A DNA stretch of 64,000 bases from Macrostomum hystrix (Eukaryota; Platyhelminthes; Macrostomidae). Under the pieces are notes generated by a model. That model was not told where the DNA came from, made no database searches, and worked only from the letters and a program-made list of their open reading frames with translations. The stretch spans positions 975,501-1,039,500 of the forward strand of contig CATNEN010000015.1 in the NCBI GenBank assembly GCA_950097015.1, in the 5' to 3' direction. Made by a program: the position numbers and the translations under genes. This document shows, one piece after another, positions 33,798 to 44,545 of this stretch (positions are counted from its first letter, which is position 1; each line of letters begins with the position of its first letter).

Positions 33798-34060
33798 TCC
33801 CAGGCAAACGTGTTAACTTCAACAACCGAGGAGGCCAGGAACGAACTGTTGAGGAAGAGCCTCATGGCGTTCGCTGTGGAAGAGGTGGTGAAGCCTAGAT
33901 TCAGTCACCCAGTAGCGTTGTAAGTAAGAGAGGCTGATTGTCTCGGCTTCACGACGACATACGTTGTTGAGGCGGCTGGGTACTCCCACACTTGACCAAA
34001 ATTTGACTCGTTTCAATTTCGGAGCAGTTATAAAAGTCGATCAGCGCCAGAGAGCGTGTC
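33798..34060 (-). pseudogene. Fragment of the LamG-like gene
   Basis: Matches 3635-3900 of the LamG-like gene on the same strand. Shared blocks include AACTTCAACAACCGAGGAGG, CAGGAACGAACTGTT, GAAGAGCCTCATGG and GTTGTTGAGGCGGCTGGG. An internal deletion removes about 20 bp (near 33930), the frame is lost, and similarity ends near 34050. It starts abruptly at the edge of the 24-bp array, so the array marks a duplication breakpoint. Confidence 0.85.
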
Positions 34061-34229
34061 ATCATCACCACCAAATGCCAGACATAATCGATTGCCCAGT
34101 ACCTACTTCTGTTTATGCTTTTTCGCCTAACTCGTACAATTCATCGGACTCTAAGCACTTCCCTTCTCATTCCTTCTACTCAAGGTGTTAAAGCATTTCA
34201 ATTTTTGAAGTCTCAGAATTTTAGACGAA

Positions 34230-35150
34230 GCAATGCTGTGCTTTTGGTGTGGCAGCAGGTCCTCTGCTGCTGGGTTGACATTGGTTCTCAGCTGCTGTGT
34301 GTACATTGGTTCTCTGCCGCTGGGTGGACATTGGTTCTCTGCTGCTGATGGACACTCGGTCTCAGCTGCTGGGTGGACACAGGCCAGCAGGCAATCAATG
34401 CCCCTCACCAGGCAACCAATGCCCTTCACGGTTAGACAGATTTAGAAAACTATTAGACTCCTTAGAAAACTGTTTGACTTTTAAGAAAACGGTAAGACTC
34501 TTTTATAAACTGTTCAATACATTAAAAAACTTTTAGACGCATTTAGAAAAGTGGTAACTTTTGGACACATTAAAAAACTGTTGGACATGTTTAGAAAACT
34601 CCTGGGCACATTTAGAAAATTGTTAGACTCCTTTATAAACTGTTCAAAATACTAATTAGCTTTCATGCGCATTTAGAAAAGTGATAACTGTTGGACAAAT
34701 TTAGAAAACTGATGGACACTTTTCTCGATTGAAATCGAGACAAGGTTTGATGTTTTACGCGTTCGTACTCGTATTTATGTTGTAGTAAGAAATGAGTAGA
34801 TATCTCTCTTGTATTGAATAATATTATTAATATTCAATTCAATTCAATTGAAGTCTGCTTTGCATATTTTACCTATTTAAATCAAACTCACACACACACG
34901 GGCGATAAAATCTGTGATGTACTTAGAAATCTATTTACAAATGCCTAGATGTGTCATTGTTGTGCCTAGATATCTATCAGTGTTGAGCCTAGATATCTGC
35001 CAATTCTGAGCGTAGTATCTATATATTCTTGGCCTAGATATATATAAAACTGCTGAGCCTCGATATCTATCGATTCTGAGCCTTGATATCTATAAATTCT
35101 GAGGCTAGATATCTAAATCAATTTTGAGCCTAGATACCCTTAGCATTGAG
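34230..35150. repeat. Three degenerate tandem-repeat patches
   Basis: 34240-34390 has ATTGGTTCTC-GCTGCTG units like those at 45140-45305. 34440-34730 has degenerate about 28-bp units built on TTAGAAAACTGTT-GAC. 34945-35150 has about 25-bp units built on GAGCCTAGATATCTAT. No gene is seen between them. Confidence 0.8.
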
Positions 35151-35159
35151 ACACAATGA

Positions 35160-35993
35160 TTAATTAGTGACCAGCCAGACACAAAGAGACACAACGGGAC
35201 AATTGGCGAGCAGCGCGCGGGAGGCGCACAGCGAAAAAGCGACCTCCAAACCCCAAATCGAGCAAGCGAACAAAAGCAGAAGGCTGGGAGCTAAAACAAA
35301 GCAGAGACACCGCGGGCAAAAGTCACAGCAGCCTCCGCTGCCTGGTGAAACTGGGGGGAGATAACGCTGCACAGCCTTACTTCTCCAGTCACCAATGCGC
35401 ATGATATCAGCCACTGGGAGGCCCAGCACAGACGCCCAGGTAGCTCCTCCTCGTCGCAGGCTGTGCGCGGAGTAAGATTCTGGTCGAACGCCGACTGCGG
35501 CAAACTTGTCACGGAGGAAGCAGTCCAGGTGCATCTCCGTCAGCTTTGTAGGCGACACAGGCCGCTTTCTGTTCACGCGCAGTCCGAGGACTCGTTTAGC
35601 GCCGCGAAGGAGAAGAACCGCTGAAGCGTGCTTAGTCAGGTCCGGCGACGAGTTAATTCGGAACCAGAGCGACAGAGAGCTGTAGACTGCCGAGATGCTG
35701 CTGTAGGCATGTAGCCGTGTGCCGATCAGACTGGCCAAATAGTTCAACAGGCTCGTGACGTTGCAGGACACTGGATCGCAGCCGGTATGGCGGCAGAACT
35801 CCCGCCACTCACGGACGTGTCTGTTGACTGCCTGCGCCGACCTCGGTGCGTACGCAGCGCTCAGCAGCGATGTGGCGCGGCTGCTAAGAGAGTCTGACGC
35901 AGCTGGGCGGCCTGAAAATGAAGAAAGGAGGCGGTCGCCAGCCAAAAGCATGCTGATACAGTGATTGTAGAATGCTTGGGCATATAAAACCAT
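35160..35993 (-). CDS. DIRS-like tyrosine recombinase, internally deleted
   Basis: 277-residue frame overlapping the end of the RT/RNase H frame by about 110 bp, the usual DIRS arrangement. The N-terminal SAM-like part (AVNRHVREWREFCRHTGCDP, LLNYLASLIG) is present. The C-terminal catalytic part YSAHSLRRGGATWA and IGDWRSKAVQRYL holds the HxxR, W and Tyr positions. Between VSPTKL (about residue 148) and TEMHLD the segment that normally contains the first catalytic Arg is missing, about 100 or more residues shorter than expected, yet the frame stays open. The enzyme would integrate the circular element without target duplication. In this state it is probably inactive. The hydrophobic C-terminal extension is unexplained. 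Confidence 0.8.
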   Translation of the reverse strand: MVLYAQAFYNHCISMLLAGDRLLSSFSGRPAASDSLSSRATSLLSAAYAPRSAQAVNRHVREWREFCRHTGCDPVSCNVTSLLNYLASLIGTRLHAYSSISAVYSSLSLWFRINSSPDLTKHASAVLLLRGAKRVLGLRVNRKRPVSPTKLTEMHLDCFLRDKFAAVGVRPESYSAHSLRRGGATWASVLGLPVADIMRIGDWRSKAVQRYLPPVSPGSGGCCDFCPRCLCFVLAPSLLLLFACSIWGLEVAFSLCASRALLANCPVVSLCVWLVTN

Positions 35994-37502
35994 ACAAGCG
36001 GAGTAAAAAGTTTAAAAGCTGGCCTCGCTCATGCAACCGCGAGCCAGCGTCCGCAAAAATGTGAAAATCACCAGGCACATGAAACGCGCGAATGCTCATT
36101 CCAAAGCGCAAACACATCAGAGCCACCGTCTGCAGCAGCCGCTGCAACGCAGGACACTTTGAAACGCCTTTGTTGATGATGTGACAGGCCGTCTGGTTGT
36201 CGCAGTAGATGCTCACCTTGCAACCTTTGAGCACATCCCTCCACCTCATTACTGCCAGCAGAGGGACCAACGCTTCCTTGTAGTTAATCGGCAGGTTCGC
36301 GAAGGCTGATTCTGCATCCTTCTCCCAGTCCAGGTAGCACCAGTCAAACAGACCATCCTGGTCACGCAGCAGCGCCGCACCACCTCTGCCGCACGCATCG
36401 GATTCCATCGCCACAACTCGATTGTAGCTCGGCCACAGCTGCACCCATCGGCACGCCTGCAACGCCACCTTCCACCAGTTCAGCTGACTGCGTAACCCGG
36501 AGTCGACCAGCGTTCGCTGTCCACGCCGTAAGGTGTTGCACCGCTCAATCAGCTCACGCAAGAAGGTCCTTCCGCAACTGATGACCTGCGCTGCCCACCC
36601 CAACTTGCCAATGACCTGTTGGAGGGCCCGCTGACTAATCCTCACCTTGGCTGACTCGGCACCAACCAGGTTGATCAACTTCCTCGCCTTCTCATCCGGC
36701 AGCTTCTTGATTCCTTCCACAGTGTCGAACTCAATTCCAAGGAATGACATCCGGTGCGCCGGCGGCTGACATTTGGCCGGGTTGACGGTGAATCCCAGCC
36801 GAGTCAGCAAGTAAATCAGATCGACGTAGAAGCGCTGGCAGTTCTCCTGCGTCCCGCAGTAGGCAAAGTCGTCCAGGTAAGACTCGTTGTTGATGAAGCC
36901 TCTGCGCACCATCATCAGATGAATCGCATTGCTCAGGCGTTGAAAGCACGTGACCGAGGCTGCCGCCCCGAACGGCAGGCGTGTATCGAACATGTAGGTG
37001 GGAGTGGCGCAGCCAGGAAACTTGAACTTGAGACCGGTGTTGACGAAGTCTTCTGGGTGCACTCCCCACATGCGCGGTATGCTTCACTCAGGTCAACTTT
37101 AGTCTTATAGCAGCCTCTCGTTAACTTACTTGCGAAGTTTTCAGCGCTTGAAAACCGCAACTTCTCATTGCTCTCCCAGTGCGCGTTCACCGACAGATTG
37201 TCCGGCCGACTGCAATCGTGAATTAGACGTACCCGGCCGTCATCCTTCGGCAAGGCTCCCAGCGCACTCACAATCCGAGGGCGCCACCCATCCGAGCACC
37301 GACGGTAGCGGTCAAGGCGAATTTCCCTCAGAATTTGCGTTTGAACAGCTTCAGCGTAAACATTCACAGATTCATAGTTGCTGACCTCGACAGACTTCAG
37401 GTTTTCTCGCAGCACATTCGTAATCCGAAATCCCTCAGACACACCATTCAGAATAAATTGCTTTCTGTCCAGCGGCAGATCAATCGACTCCAACTCTTCC
37501 AT
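35884..37502 (-). pseudogene. DIRS-like reverse transcriptase / RNase H, frameshifted
   Basis: Two frames read in series. 37502-about 37070 encodes ALGALPKDDGRVRLIHDCSR and KTKVDLSEAYR, the early RT motifs with the first catalytic Asp. From about 37071 the next frame continues VHPEDF, RLPFGAAASVTCFQRLS and SYLDDFAYC, where YLDD is the catalytic pair. The RNase H domain follows, with MESDACGRGG, NYKEALVPLLA and IYCDNQTA carrying its acidic residues. The protein joins only with a one-base shift at about 37069-37076, so the copy is broken. The family is DIRS/Ngaro-type by RT sequence and the adjacent recombinase. Confidence 0.85.
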
Positions 37503-37565
37503 CCATGCCTCCAGCTTCAGGTCAGTTGATAAAACAGAGGAAGTTAAAACCGGATCGACGCGCAG

Positions 37566-38684
37566 TCAGTGCAGAGGCCTGCTCACCTCAGCACCGTCAT
37601 CCCTGTGCGCCATCGCCGCTGAGTGGCCAAGTCCACAACGCCGGCACCGATGAGCGAAACGGCAGTTCCGCCTTGAACATCCAGTTTCCTTGTTGAAATC
37701 AAAGCAGGGTGGCTGCAGGCTTTGTCTTGGCACCCGGTCAACTCTGGCAGTCGGTGCACTCTGTGGGGCCATCAGGTAGGTGGCAACTCGACCAAGGTCG
37801 GATCCGCGCAACTCCCATGACGTCTCGCCATCTTGACTCAGTCTGCACTCGTCATCAAACCTCATAACTCGAGCCTTGTCGAACCCGAGGTCAAATAGCT
37901 CACCAATGCGCGCAGTGTAGCGCAGGTAGTCTCGCAACTCTGACACATCAGGCTGGCCGCCCAGCCCGCTCTTCACCAACCTGCCATCATCCAGCAACTT
38001 CAGCATGATTCGAGCATTCGCCGAGATCCAGTCTGCAAACGTCAGCGAGTCAGCAACAGCTTCCCTCTCTCTGAAGGTGACTCTTCCGGATTTGTCAATG
38101 GACTGAGTAACTCCTGCTTCCTGCTGCTTCCGCTTGTTAATAAACTCAGGGATTCGGTACACCTTGCCTACAAACCGACTGGGCTCTTGCTGGGCAGCAT
38201 CTTCATCGTCAGACCACAGGTTAATGAGCAACTCACCGGGATTCTTTGACGTCGCAAGCCTTCGCTGAAGTTGGCTGACTTCTGCCTGAAGCAGAGCGGC
38301 CTCCTTGCGTAGCTTTAGCAGTCGGAGCTGCTTCTCAGCCTCCACCAGCTCGTCGTCCAGGCCGCCAGCCGCGTCAGACTCTTGACCATGTTGTACCGAC
38401 TCGTTCGCGATAGAAGGCAGTTGCCTCTCCGCCATAGCGCCGTCTCTTCTCATACGCGTCGTCACTGCGGCAGCTTCATCTTGCTCCTCGTCCTCGTCGC
38501 CCGCATTCTCAAAGTCGGAGGCGATACACTCGAGGTGCGCCCTCAGCCGCAGTAAAAGTTCACATTTTTTGCCTTGTGTTGAAAGCCCTAGGCTCTGAAG
38601 CTTCTGACGTAGCGCCCTTACAGTGGTAGGCGCTTCGGATGCAAGTGGCTCGTTAGAGTTTGGCATGATTGTGCAAAAAATCAA
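37566..38684 (-). CDS. DIRS-like Gag with SAP domain and CCCH zinc finger
   Basis: 372 residues; the start may be the ATG at 38666 (MPNSNEP). Near the N-terminus, TVRALRQKLQSLGLSTQGKK followed by CELLLRL matches the SAP DNA-binding motif (two helices, residues about 21-55). An acidic linker (DEDEEQDE) and a coiled coil (about 110-150, EAEKQLRLLKLRKEAALLQA) follow. The central part FADWISANARIMLKLL and LRDYLRYTARIGELFDLGF resembles the core of DIRS Gag proteins. The C-terminus CFDFNKETGCSRRNCRFAH is a CCCH zinc finger followed by CRRCG. The gene lies directly upstream of the RT frame, as expected for gag. Confidence 0.75.
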   Translation of the reverse strand: MIFCTIMPNSNEPLASEAPTTVRALRQKLQSLGLSTQGKKCELLLRLRAHLECIASDFENAGDEDEEQDEAAAVTTRMRRDGAMAERQLPSIANESVQHGQESDAAGGLDDELVEAEKQLRLLKLRKEAALLQAEVSQLQRRLATSKNPGELLINLWSDDEDAAQQEPSRFVGKVYRIPEFINKRKQQEAGVTQSIDKSGRVTFREREAVADSLTFADWISANARIMLKLLDDGRLVKSGLGGQPDVSELRDYLRYTARIGELFDLGFDKARVMRFDDECRLSQDGETSWELRGSDLGRVATYLMAPQSAPTARVDRVPRQSLQPPCFDFNKETGCSRRNCRFAHRCRRCGLGHSAAMAHRDDGAEVSRPLH

Positions 38685-38689
38685 AACTC

Positions 38690-39688
38690 AAGCGGAGAGC
38701 TGCGCGCAAATTGAATCCGAAAACGTGGTGAGAGGCTCACCTAAAAAGGCTAGCAGGCGGCGGGGGTGGGGGACGGCCCCACCCCACACAGATGCACAGA
38801 GACAGCAAGGGGGCGGGCTGATCACTAAAGCCGGTTTGCACAGGCGCAAGCACCCATGCAAACCAAAGCAATTGGATCCGTCGAATACTTGGATTAATTG
38901 GCACTTGGTTTGGTTCGCACCACACATTTTGTCAAAACAGAATAAAATTTGGTCTAGCCTTTGTTTCTCTGTAGCGTTTCACTAATAAATAAATAAGCAA
39001 TGATTAGAGATTTAGTTGCACACATACAACTAAAGATTTAGTTGCACACATTTAGGTACCGGTATAAACAACTCATTTTTAGCATAATAGAAGAAAGCTA
39101 GTATATTAGAAGACTAGCTCCATTTCGCCCCCCTCTGTGTGGCCTCCTTTAATTTTTTATTGCTTAAAATTGGCAAGCTGAAAATGCATTAGAATAGCCT
39201 ATCTAAAACTGTTTTTCGAATATGTTATCCTCTTAGCAATGAAGTTCAGCTTAATAAAAATATATGTACCAACTCGGGTCCATTTGCCATCTTTGGGCGA
39301 AGAAACGAATAAAATCAGTTAAGCCGTTTAGGAGATATGCGTTTATGAAAACACACAATGATTAGAAATTTAGCATTAGATCGAAGCGTTTCATTTTTAG
39401 TATATTTAAGAAGCTTGAGCCATTTAAAAAATGATATCAGCTGTTTAGATTTTTCCGTCAAATTCGTTATTCGTTTGGTCTTTCCAGTCGAGTCTCATAA
39501 CAGACTTAGGGAGAGAGTTAGGAAGACAGCAAAATGTTTCAATTGGTTAAGCGTATCATTATCTCTGTTCAGGGTCGTGTAATTAATCGTTCTATTGTTT
39601 TCTGCAGGTTTCTTAGGTTGTCCACTTTAAACAGGTTTCTCGCATTTAAAAAACAATTGGGAGATTCGTAACGAAACAGATAGCCAAG
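38690..39688. other. 5' flank of the DIRS-like element and repeat-like sequence
   Basis: 38700-38990 is probably the element's own 5' region. No inverted or split direct termini could be demonstrated, although ACACAATGATTA occurs at both 35152 and 39354. 39120-39360 ends with a motif (AAGCCGTTTAGGAGATATGC) typical of dispersed repeat consensus tails, but no family is assigned. No gene seen. Confidence 0.4.
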
Positions 39689-42600
39689 TTATAGAAAGCT
39701 GATTAGTGTGCCGAGAATGCTCAGAGAGATTAGCACGGATGTGAAGGAGGCCAAGTGAACTCCGCCAGTTGATGAAGTAGACTTCAGGCCTGTCAATCAA
39801 TTAATTACAACCTGTTAGAAGGGCTTTAACTAGCGGCTAAAAACAGGACACCAAACGCACTTACCACCTGTGACCAAATCTTTGAGACTGATGGGACAGC
39901 CAGTGTGAACTCCAGATGAGACATTGCTCAGCCTGTAATTTTGCGGAGATTACAGACTTTGTGTGTGCTCAGCTCACCCCTGCAGCAGGCATTGTCACAG
40001 ACTCAGGGTATGCTCAACTTACCACTGCAGCAGGCATTGTCACAGACTCAGGGTGTGCTCAACTCACCACTGCAACAGGCATTGTCACAGACTCAGGGTG
40101 TGCTCAACTCACCACTGCAGCAGGAATTGTCACAGACTCAGGGTGTGCTCAACTCACCACTGCAGCAGGCATTGTCACAGACTCAGGGTGTGCTCAACTC
40201 ACTACTGCAGCAGGCATTGTCACAGACTCAGGGTGTGCTCAACTCACCACTGCAGCAGCCATTGTTACAGTTCGAGGGTGTGCTCAACTCACCACTGCAG
40301 CAGGCATTGTCACAGACTCAGGGTGTGCTCAACTCACCCAGCGGGCTCAGCAGCAAACAGGCAGGCATGGCTGTCCAGTCGCCAGCTGCAGCTGGGGTCT
40401 CTCAACGCCACACACGAAGAGCAGCTCTTCGCTAAGCCGCATCGCGACATCGGCAGCCAGACGCCGACGCCGGCGTTGTCGGAGACAGCGAAGAGACGGC
40501 CGGACCGAGCCATCAGGCTGTCGATGCGACCGGGGCTGCCAGCAGCTGGTGGAAACAGCTGCAGGGTCTCGATCGCGTATGCCGGAATGTTGCTGGCCGC
40601 ATTCGGGACAAACACCTTGATGAGGCTGCCGGACTCTGCGGGGTAAGGGGAGCAGAAATTCCGAGATGGGATTTGGACGGGGCAGAGTGGGATAATCTGA
40701 GATTGGAATAGAAGAGAAGTTGATTGCTGTATCAGATTGGGATTAGACAGAAGGGAATAAGATGATGGCAGGCAGCAGAAAGGAATGTTTGCCAAGCCAT
40801 CAGCAGCAAGCAGCTGAGGCAAGGGTGTCAGGAAAGCAGATGAGAAGCAGACAGACATTGCAGGCAGTTTTCTCGCTGAGAATCTCAGCGCAGAATCGAA
40901 CCTGTTCCGAAGGCTAGCATGTCGCCTGCAGCATCCGACTCCAGCCAGAGAATCGATGCGATGCCAGCTCCATCAGGCACAGGGTTGAAAGTGAGCACAC
41001 TTTCCGATATGAGTGGCCTAGCCAGGAGGGGAGCAGTGTGCTCAACTCTGAGAAAGCTTATTGGCAGCTGCTTGGCCTCCTCAGTGGTCCAGTTGCAGCG
41101 GGTGGGATTTGACCTGCCGGCGGCCTGCGCGTAGGCGGATCTCGACAGCCTCTTGGCGGTGTAGGACAGCCGGCCTTCCTGCACCAGCTGGATGAACTCG
41201 GAGCTCGAGATCAGCGACTCCGCCTCGGCCAGGTCGAATCGGCAGAGGGCGCGTTGGCTGGCGGCACTGGCTGGCGAGTTCTGCAGCGAGAACAGGCCGT
41301 AGAATGCGCCCGGCTCTGAGGGCCACACCTCCGTGACCAGCTCTGCGGCGGGAACAGCGACAGGGGATGTTTAAGCAATGGGACAACTTTTCGTTGGGTA
41401 GGATTATGAGTGCGTCGCTTACAGCTAGAGGATATTTGGGTAGGATTTCCTCTTTCAGATAGGGGGTATTCAAGTGAAATTTCTCTTGCGGAATTTAATA
41501 TTGATTTCCGCCAATTGTTAAAATGTTTAATTGGCTACTTTCAGCAAACATTTGAGTACGAAACCATCTCAATTTGTGCCATGCGACCGGAAGCTTTATG
41601 TACTCTGCGATCGATAATTTCGTGTTATAGCTGGCATTTTTGCGCGAGCCAATTGTAAGGCCAGGCATAAATTATGCCGGGTAAAAATTATTTAAGCTTC
41701 TGTTTGTGCGCCCACCCCCAGCCTGCCCTTATCTATTTGTCTGGCTGGGGGCTCGGGGGGCCCCCTGCCTTCTCGCTCTCCCTTCCGCCGTGTTCCACTT
41801 CCGCCGCTCCACTCCTAGCGTAGTGAGTTTGCCAGGGTCAGAGAGTGCTGTCCTGTTTACCGGCCGGCATTTCCTAGTGTCCAGAACCTTTTGTGCCACG
41901 CCACCTAGCCTTCTAGTCTCAGATGTCCACCGCCATTTGATCACGCCACGCCTTAGCCACCGGCATCTCAGCCTCTGTTATCCTCCTTCATAATTGTTGC
42001 CCACCTGTCATAAGTCGATGGATGAAGTTATAGCAGCGGTGCAGAAGACCGATATGCACTATTGTATTTTTGTTGCTTCAACTTAACGACGCATGCGTGG
42101 CCGTTTCCCAAGGGGCGGGAACGCTCGAGCGCTTTGGAAGAGGAAAAGCATTTAGGCCACAGACATGTCTGCGTCTGCATTATAAAGCCCTTATACACAA
42201 CACGCCGCAGTGCAAGGAGGGATTCAACCCTATTCTATTGTTACCCACGCTAATAACGAGCGAGCCTGTACTGTATACCTATATCCGCTAACGTCGCCAA
42301 TAATAATATTCGTCATCGCCTACCGTTACGGTCATCGTCTGAGTGCTACCGCTACACACATCTTCGCCGTCTTTGTCGTTAATTATTTCACCTGGGTCCA
42401 CACCGAGAGCGTCACATGTGATACTTAAGTGAATTTTCTCTTTTAGATAGGGGATGCTTTTAACTGCGATTTTCGAATAAGCTCTCCTCATGTGGTAAGG
42501 AGTGCTGACTAAAGTGTCCGAGTGCTGTTCCCACAGTACACTTCAAATACTCGAATCACTGCAGCCTTAGTCAGGCAAAGGATTAGCAGGAAACTGATCC

Positions 42601-44473
42601 CATATCCCATAATGTGCTGTCACCCTAATTGAGTGCCGCATACCCACCCAGATACACGGAAGACGCAGCCGAGAGACCGCGAAAGTCCCCCCCCGCGGCA
42701 TCGCATAGAAAACTGGGCCAGTTGCCGGCCTCGACAGCCAACTGATAGGCAGCCATGGAGACAGAGGCACCAACGAGACATCTGCAAAAGTACATTGTGA
42801 CTGAAAAGCCGGCTGAAAGGATTCGCAGATGGGCAATGAGAGTGGCCAGAAGGGGCAGGAGGGTAAGGGCGAAAATCCACCGAGGAAAAGATAGTCTCTG
42901 GCCGGGCCAAAACTTTGCTGAGGCGTCGGAACCAGACAGGGCTGGCTGGGCAGCGCATGGGGATAAGATCCAAGCGAATTCTAGATCCCATCCCTGGCGC
43001 AGACCAGAGGTAAAAAGTTAAGTTAAGGCGAAACACAATTGTGCCAGCAGACTCTTATGAAGCAACACGAGTGCCAAAAGAGAATGTACTTTTATGCTCT
43101 GCGCATTGCAATGCTGGATCTGTAACTGATCGCGGGGAATTCCTCACCTAGGACATCGTAGTCCACGCTGCCATTCCTGCAGATGAGTCGCATCTTAAAG
43201 AATGACGACATCACGCGAGTTTCCTCCGAAGCCGGCTGAACGCCCGGATCGTTCAGACAGATTCGAGCCAGCCGAGTGAACCGGGGAAGCTGCGGAAGGC
43301 ATGCGACTCACTTCATCAAATCTATGAATAATCTGCGCTTAACATGAGTCACTTCAATTTAAGATAACACCTAATAAGATGCCAAACTGTCAGCAGGTCG
43401 CACCTTAATAATTGCGGACGAACTTCTGAAAGAGTCGCCACTAACGCTGCTGTAGTAGTTGCTAACCTCAAGTGCCTCCTCTGTGAACAATGTATAAAGC
43501 TTCTCGCCCCTCGTTGCCATGGCAACCGGACGCGCCGATCTTGAAATCCAGGGTTCTCGATTTCTGCGGGACTGAAAATCTGCGGTGAGCCAGCCGATGC
43601 GGTCGAACCTCGGCCAGCGCAGCTCGATGATGTCCAGAGTGTCGTGCATCTGCGGATAGCTGCTGATGAAGGCATGCGACTCGTTAAGCCGAATGGACAC
43701 CCGTGGCGGCTCCAGTGGCCAGCTGGGCATCAGAAAACTGGTTAGCAACTGCGGATGGCATTTGACTGCATTGCACTCAGGAATGATAGAAAGAAACCAT
43801 TTTATTCACTCTTGCATAAGCTTGGCTCTACTTACAGCCCAATCTCTTGGACTGTGTGACCATTCAACTTGTTGCCATGGTAACTCAGCGCTGATGTTAA
43901 AAAATTGACAAGTGCCAGAGCCACTTCTAGTCATTCCTGACTGCACTGAACTTGCTGCAGAGGCAGCACAGACAAATGCAGTAGAAGCTGGATTTCCGAG
44001 AAGGTACAAGTACTTCACCTTCATTGGCCACTGTTCTGATCCCACCACTGCCACCACTTCAGGCTCAGATTGCAGATTTGACAGGTTAAGTTGGTAGAGC
44101 TGATTGCTAAAGGAAAATTTATCAAATATGTAGCCATCATTTAATTTGAGTTTTACTGCCAATTGTAAAAGAAACTATTAATTACTTACAGACCACCCAG
44201 GTACACATGGTCATTAGTTGATCCAACAAGCTTGATGGAACCACCTTCTAGTTTTATGAGCTCAAATTGCTCAAGTAAATCTTAAAGATTGTCAAATTGT
44301 TTTGTAATAGCAGCAGTACTATTAAAACAAATACAAAAAATAAACTTCTTACCTGAATATTTATACAAACTGTTGCTACTTATGGGGTAGATAGTAGTAG
44401 AATATCCTGAGGCTGCATTCCAGGTAGATAGCACTGTGGAGCCAAAAAGTACAATTAAAATCGTACAATACAT
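39689..44473 (-). CDS. Semaphorin copy 2, tail-less and probably GPI-anchored
   Basis: Nine in-phase exons: 44473-44353, 44280-44190, 44106-43836, 43748-43404, 43289-43148, 41342-40902, 40635-40338, 39932-39865, 39789-39689; 625 residues. Exons 1-8 have exactly the same lengths as copy 1 and every splice site is intact. Signal peptide, sema and PSI (SCSSCVALRDPSCSW) are all kept. Exon 9 is only 101 nt and reads GLKSTSSTGGVHLASFTSVL ISLSILGTLISFL then TAA. The membrane segment therefore ends the protein and the cytoplasmic tail is gone. Small residues (STGG) before a terminal hydrophobic stretch fit a GPI-attachment signal. Divergence from copy 1 is concentrated in exon 6. The unbroken frame argues against a recent pseudogene. 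Confidence 0.85.
39970..40337. repeat. 45-bp minisatellite in semaphorin-2 intron 7
   Basis: About eight units of the same family as 7395-7750, including units with changed bases (ATTGTTACAGTTCGAGGGTG near 40262). Each carries a GTGAGT donor-like site on the coding strand, as in copy 1. Confidence 0.95.
41490..42430. other. Unassigned insertion in semaphorin-2 intron 5
   Basis: This 0.94-kb stretch has no counterpart in copy 1. It is flanked by similar 15-bp sequences, AGTGAAATTTCTCTT (41475) and AGTGAATTTTCTCTT (42427). These may be an imperfect target duplication or part of the local tandem repeat. The interior is GC-rich around 41700-42000. No coding domain is recognised. Confidence 0.4.
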
Positions 44474-44545
44474 GGCTCATCTAAGTTATGCATGGGCAGT
44501 CACATCTGAAATGAGGTTCTGATTTTACTAAGAAACTCATATTTA

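Noticed and set aside
35150-39365. ACACAATGATTA at both sides as terminal repeats of the DIRS-like element
   Set aside because: Only 12 bp, not adjacent to the element ends, and without the split or inverted arrangement DIRS termini need.
42755-43021. 88-residue Arg-rich ORF as a gene in semaphorin-2 intron 5
   Set aside because: The duplicate at 10263-10530 has frame-breaking indels and no family is recognised.
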